Below, piece after piece: positions 42,134 to 45,096 of a stretch of 45,096 nucleotides of DNA. The DNA is from Flavobacterium sp. GTDB taxonomy: Bacteria > Bacteroidota > Bacteroidia > Flavobacteriales > Flavobacteriaceae. The DNA lies in assembly GCA_030153045.1 (NCBI GenBank), contig JASLID010000022.1:1-45096 (forward strand). Reading direction: 5' to 3'. Within the stretch, counting starts at the first letter, position 1; the number at the start of each line of letters is the position of its first letter. The translations under genes and the position numbers were made by a program. The notes below the pieces were generated by a model. It was not told the origin of the DNA. It searched no databases and saw only the letters and a list, made by a program, of their open reading frames with translations.

Positions 42134-43168
42134 TTAAAAATTTAAAATCTTATTGTTTTGATCCAAATGCAAACGGTATTGTTTCATTCCTTCTTTATGG
42201 TTTAAAAAAGGAGTTCCATTTTTGTTATTGGCCACGCTAATTTCAAACATATATGAAATATGGCGGGCCAGTTCTTTCCAAGCAAAGAAAATAGAATGGC
42301 TTGGGTCGTAAATATGTGTTGGTTCGCTTGCAGCTCCGTTGAGTTCTACCATAGAGAAATTTTTACCTTCTTCCAATGTTGAAATAGATTGGTACATCAA
42401 ATCCATTCGTCCAAAATAAAACCCAGGAATTTGCAAGCACATTTCGTTAACGACTTCGTTTAATTTTGGTGAAATCAAATGACTAGCATCAACAAATTTA
42501 GCCCCTCGACAATGGTTTCCGTAAGGAACTAAATTTCTTTTTTCACCATCAAGTAAAATATGATATAATTCATTCTTATATTCTGTTTCTAAAGCTTTTA
42601 GCTGTAATTCATATCTTGGATTTTGTTTCAGTAATTCCTTAATTGTAGAAACACCGTCACCTGTAACAATCAAATACTCTTTAGCAACAATTCCAGTTAT
42701 TTTTCCAGATTTTTCATTTGGGTGTCGAACGTAAAAAATGCCTATTTCATTCTCATACGGAATCAAATCTTGTATGAGATAATCGAAATTAGCTTTATCG
42801 TGATAGTCTCGCAATTCGTTTAATGAGTCTACTTTTTTAACTGCCGAACCACGTAATCCAATATCTGGTTTTGCAATTAATGGAAATTGAATGTTGGAAT
42901 TATTTAGTAATGTCTCAATGACTGAAAAATCACTGTTTTCTTTTACCAATTCTGTTTTAGGATAGTATTTCTGAGGAATTAAATCATAAATATCTTTTTT
43001 ACTGTCCATAATAAATCCTCCGTTTTTCATACTTGGATTAGAAGCATTAAAAAAGAAGATTGTTTTGGCTTTCAAAGCATAGTATGCCCATAAAAAATAG
43101 ATAGGAATGTATACTATTTTATAGGGCCAGTATTCCCAATTGGTAAGTTTATGAAAAAATAACCTCAT
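42134..43168 (-). CDS. ATP-grasp family protein (D-alanine--D-alanine ligase-like)
   Basis: A 344-residue protein with an ATP-grasp layout: 'FPLIAKPDIGLRGSAVKKVDSLNELRDY' (glycine-rich ATP loop region), 'YLIQDLIPYENEIGIFYVRHP', and late metal-binding 'GFYFGRMDLMYQSISTLEEGKNFSMVELNGAASEPTHIYDP', with 'MVELNG' standing for the usual E-x-N. The first about 45 residues include a hydrophobic segment, so it may be membrane-associated. Families of this type are often labelled D-Ala--D-Ala ligase, but the carboxylate and amine substrates are not known here. It shares one base (TAATG) with the NRDE gene. Confidence 0.75.
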   Translation of the reverse strand: MRLFFHKLTNWEYWPYKIVYIPIYFLWAYYALKAKTIFFFNASNPSMKNGGFIMDSKKDIYDLIPQKYYPKTELVKENSDFSVIETLLNNSNIQFPLIAKPDIGLRGSAVKKVDSLNELRDYHDKANFDYLIQDLIPYENEIGIFYVRHPNEKSGKITGIVAKEYLIVTGDGVSTIKELLKQNPRYELQLKALETEYKNELYHILLDGEKRNLVPYGNHCRGAKFVDASHLISPKLNEVVNEMCLQIPGFYFGRMDLMYQSISTLEEGKNFSMVELNGAASEPTHIYDPSHSIFFAWKELARHISYMFEISVANNKNGTPFLNHKEGMKQYRLHLDQNNKILNF

Positions 43169-43878
43169 TAAATTACGATGAATGAATTAGTAAATTGTTC
43201 TTCATGAATCAAATCAAGATGATTCAATATGACCTTGTTCTTTTCGATGACTGATTGTGTAATGCTCAATGTTTTTAAAAAATCATTTCTATTGATAACT
43301 AATCCGTTTTCAGAATTATTTTCTTCTGTATAGCGATGAAAATTTAGCATTTCAGACTCAGAAACCTTTGCTTTTGGCTCTAAGAAATCGGTAAACCACT
43401 TCGCTCTTCTCTCTCTGACTTCTTTTGGATATAAGGTAGACGAAGACCAAATATGATTTTTAGTTTCATCCAACTGTAGTGTTTCTTTATTCTCGCCATC
43501 CCATCTTAATTGAAACAGTTCAAGATTTTCAAAAACAACTAAAGTAAAAGGTTCAATATTGTCTAAATCTATGATACTCCATGTTTTCATTATAGAAGAT
43601 GATCCTATTAAATCCAAAACAATCAGTCCCCTACTCTTTTTATAATTTTCCTGCAGTATGTGTTTCTCTTCTGCGCCATTTAATAAAATAATGATGTTGG
43701 CATTTTCATCAACAGCGTACCAAGTTCCTCCTGCTTTTGAATCTTTTGGAAAAAACACATTCTTATGGTGTATCAAATAATTTTTAGGCTCAATAGCTTT
43801 TGGTCGTAACACTTTTTCATCCCTATTAGATGTTAAAATGTACTTTTCATTACTATTTACAAATGTTACTGTACACAT
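43168..43878 (-). CDS. NRDE/TANGO2-family protein
   Basis: A 236-residue protein of the NRDE (TANGO2) family: MCTVTFV start with Cys2, 'YILTSNRDEKVLRPKA' holding the NRDE motif, 'GTWYAVDENANIIILLNG' and 'SSSTLYPKEVRERRAKWF'. The Cys2 and fold resemble Ntn hydrolases. TANGO2 relatives in other organisms are linked to heme or lipid handling, but the bacterial role is unsettled. It overlaps the DinB-like gene by 13 nt and the ATP-grasp gene by 1 nt. Confidence 0.88.
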   Translation of the reverse strand: MCTVTFVNSNEKYILTSNRDEKVLRPKAIEPKNYLIHHKNVFFPKDSKAGGTWYAVDENANIIILLNGAEEKHILQENYKKSRGLIVLDLIGSSSIMKTWSIIDLDNIEPFTLVVFENLELFQLRWDGENKETLQLDETKNHIWSSSTLYPKEVRERRAKWFTDFLEPKAKVSESEMLNFHRYTEENNSENGLVINRNDFLKTLSITQSVIEKNKVILNHLDLIHEEQFTNSFIVI

Positions 43879-44354
43879 TGTTTTCTATATTCTTGGGTTG
43901 ATGGAGCAATACCAAAATTTTCGTTTACTTTAATATTTTCCATCTGATAAATAGCTACTTTAATTAGTGCTTGATGATGTATACAGTGTTCTAGATTATA
44001 AACCAATTCTCTGAAATAATTCGTTTCAATAACGATATGATTTTCAGAAATAAACTGTTCTAAAACGATATTTTTATTGGTTCTTTCGATGGATGTTATG
44101 ATTGCATCTATGGATTGAATGGCAAAAACTGTATCTGATTCGATTTGTTTGTCTCGATTCCGAATATCATAATTAAGTTTTGAATCGTTATAAGATTCTA
44201 ATAAACACTGAAATAATTCGATGATATGTCTTGTATGTTCACCAATTGAGGAATTTCCCAAATACAATATGGGCAGCGTATATTCTTTATCCGATAATTG
44301 ATGCAACAAATCTTTTAGATCGTTAAGCGTATCTTTTACTGCATTAAAATTCAT
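43866..44354 (-). CDS. DinB-like four-helix-bundle protein
   Basis: A 162-residue helical protein with three His residues placed as in DinB/YfiT metal-binding bundles: 'SSIGEHTRHIIELFQ' and 'YFRELVYNLEHCIHHQALIKVAI'. DinB-family members are thiol-transferase-like or damage-inducible proteins of mostly unknown function. The start overlaps the DoxX-like stop by 4 nt (ATGA) and its end overlaps NRDE by 13 nt. Confidence 0.78.
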   Translation of the reverse strand: MNFNAVKDTLNDLKDLLHQLSDKEYTLPILYLGNSSIGEHTRHIIELFQCLLESYNDSKLNYDIRNRDKQIESDTVFAIQSIDAIITSIERTNKNIVLEQFISENHIVIETNYFRELVYNLEHCIHHQALIKVAIYQMENIKVNENFGIAPSTQEYRKQCVQ

Positions 44355-44737
44355 AAATTATGGGGTAAAAAGTTAATATCCTTTCTATATCTGTATACTA
44401 AAATACTGCTTGAAACAAAGGTGACTAATGCTAAAGCAAACAAGGTTCCATGGTCATTATTTACTTCAATTCCTAATACTAATACATGTCCTAGAATGGC
44501 ACCAAGCATGGTTCCCATGGCTATGAAAGCCCCGTAAAATTTCATTTTATCTATAAACAACAGTATCGAGGCTATCAACTCTATAATTCCAGATCCAATT
44601 CTCCCATAGGGTTCAACTCCTAACTTAGAAAATATATAAACTGATTCATCGCTTGCAGTAAATTTAAAGAATAATGTTTGAAGTAAGATAACTGCCACAA
44701 TTATTTTTAATACCCTATTGATATAAATTGCTTTCAT
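44351..44737 (-). CDS. DoxX-like membrane protein
   Basis: A 128-residue protein with four hydrophobic segments, of the DoxX/DoxD-like group ('LLQTLFFKFTASDESVYIFSKLGVEPYGRIGSGIIELIASILLF'). I choose ATG 44737 (MKAIYINRV), 5 nt after the YHS gene, rather than ATG 44764, which overlaps that gene by 22 nt. Members are quinone-related or thiosulfate-oxidising subunits in archaea; the role here is unknown. Confidence 0.78.
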   Translation of the reverse strand: MKAIYINRVLKIIVAVILLQTLFFKFTASDESVYIFSKLGVEPYGRIGSGIIELIASILLFIDKMKFYGAFIAMGTMLGAILGHVLVLGIEVNNDHGTLFALALVTFVSSSILVYRYRKDINFLPHNL

Positions 44738-44742
44738 ACAGT

Positions 44743-45096
44743 TTAATTTTGAATTTTTTTCCAATTTACATCTGCACTTGCTTTCAATCTTTTTTCATCC
44801 TTGTTCCAACTTTTTAAAGTATTGTTAAAAAAGGCATTATAAAAAAGGTAGAGTTTACCGTCAACTATTTTAAAAGTTTCCGGATTAATTTCTACTTTTT
44901 TACCATAATCACCCATTGCGAAAGCACACCATCCTCCATATTGAGGCTCGTAATGTGTAGGGTTTTTTAAAAATTCAGCTTTATTTTCTTTGGAAGAAAA
45001 AAGATAAACCACACCTTGATAATTGGTATCCAATTCCTTTTTCCCTTTTAGAGCTTTATTTTGTTTAAAATAAGCTACAGGATCATAACCTTGAAT
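44743..45096 (-). CDS. YHS domain protein, 5' end cut by window edge
   Basis: The frame is open to the window end and is read from 45096: it begins IQGYDPVAYFKQNKALKGKKE and continues to the stop at 44743-44745. 'GYDPVAYF', 'NYQGVVYLFSSKENKAEFLKNPTHYEPQYGGWCAFAM' are the YHS-domain signature, a small metal-binding fold often found with copper or heavy-metal proteins. The apparent start at the TTG in position 45033 is not the true start; the signal or start lies beyond the window. It is the first visible gene of the operon with DoxX, DinB, NRDE, ATP-grasp and LysE-like genes. Confidence 0.88.
   Translation of the reverse strand: MQGYDPVAYFKQNKALKGKKELDTNYQGVVYLFSSKENKAEFLKNPTHYEPQYGGWCAFAMGDYGKKVEINPETFKIVDGKLYLFYNAFFNNTLKSWNKDEKRLKASADVNWKKIQN

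Overview
The window is AT-rich chromosomal DNA from a member of the Bacteroidota, most likely a Flavobacterium or a close relative. The evidence is the promoter style (TTTG about 19-22 nt upstream of a TAnnTTTG box), two DUF4369/MauG-type lipoproteins, the near absence of Shine-Dalgarno sequences, and protein families typical of flavobacteria. I see no phage, insertion sequence, integrase or CRISPR array. No stretch longer than about 300 bases lacks a gene; the longest gap (11691-11946) holds the his terminator, promoter, leader peptide and attenuator.

Left part (1-8.8 kb): a tRNA-Tyr cut by the window edge; a TlpA-like thioredoxin lipoprotein; a hypothetical protein followed by an overlapping 46-residue basic protein; a metallo-beta-lactamase/double-rhodanese sulfur enzyme; pheT; then an ECF sigma factor, a probable small anti-sigma factor, a Spy/CpxP-like protein and a di-heme cytochrome c peroxidase, which look like one envelope-stress operon on the minus strand.

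Middle (8.9-28.9 kb): fabG and a VWA-type membrane protein; then a complete histidine operon hisG-D-C-B-H-A-F-IE, preceded by a His-rich leader peptide and a strong attenuator. After it come housekeeping and hypothetical genes: DUF2461, a NUDIX hydrolase, an acyl-CoA thioesterase, a YbdG-like MscS channel with DUF3817, DUF6155, an SF2 helicase and a DEAD-box RNA helicase. A probable dispersed palindromic repeat lies in front of the DEAD-box gene. A CNB-CBS-DUF294 regulator and a degenerate DnaQ-like exonuclease run tail-to-tail into acs.

Right part (30.9-41.5 kb): the most interesting section, a compact ten-gene plus-strand operon ending in a strong terminator. It encodes a flavin reductase, an SRPBCC protein, a 766-residue monooxygenase/old-yellow-enzyme fusion (salicylyl-CoA 5-hydroxylase/2-aminobenzoyl-CoA monooxygenase family), an aryl-CoA ligase, a hotdog thioesterase, a nitrilase-superfamily enzyme, an APC permease, a gentisate 1,2-dioxygenase-like cupin, a fumarylacetoacetase-family hydrolase and a maleate isomerase-like protein. 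Together they can be read as a CoA-primed route from a 2-substituted benzoate through a 5-hydroxylated intermediate and non-oxidative C-C cleavage to pyruvate, maleate and fumarate. If the starting compound is anthranilate rather than salicylate, ring cleavage would leave an amide, which would give the C-N hydrolase a place in the pathway; this is a hypothesis.

Far right (41.5 kb to end): a tightly overlapping minus-strand operon of YHS, DoxX-like, DinB-like, NRDE, ATP-grasp and LysE-like proteins; the YHS gene is cut by the window edge.
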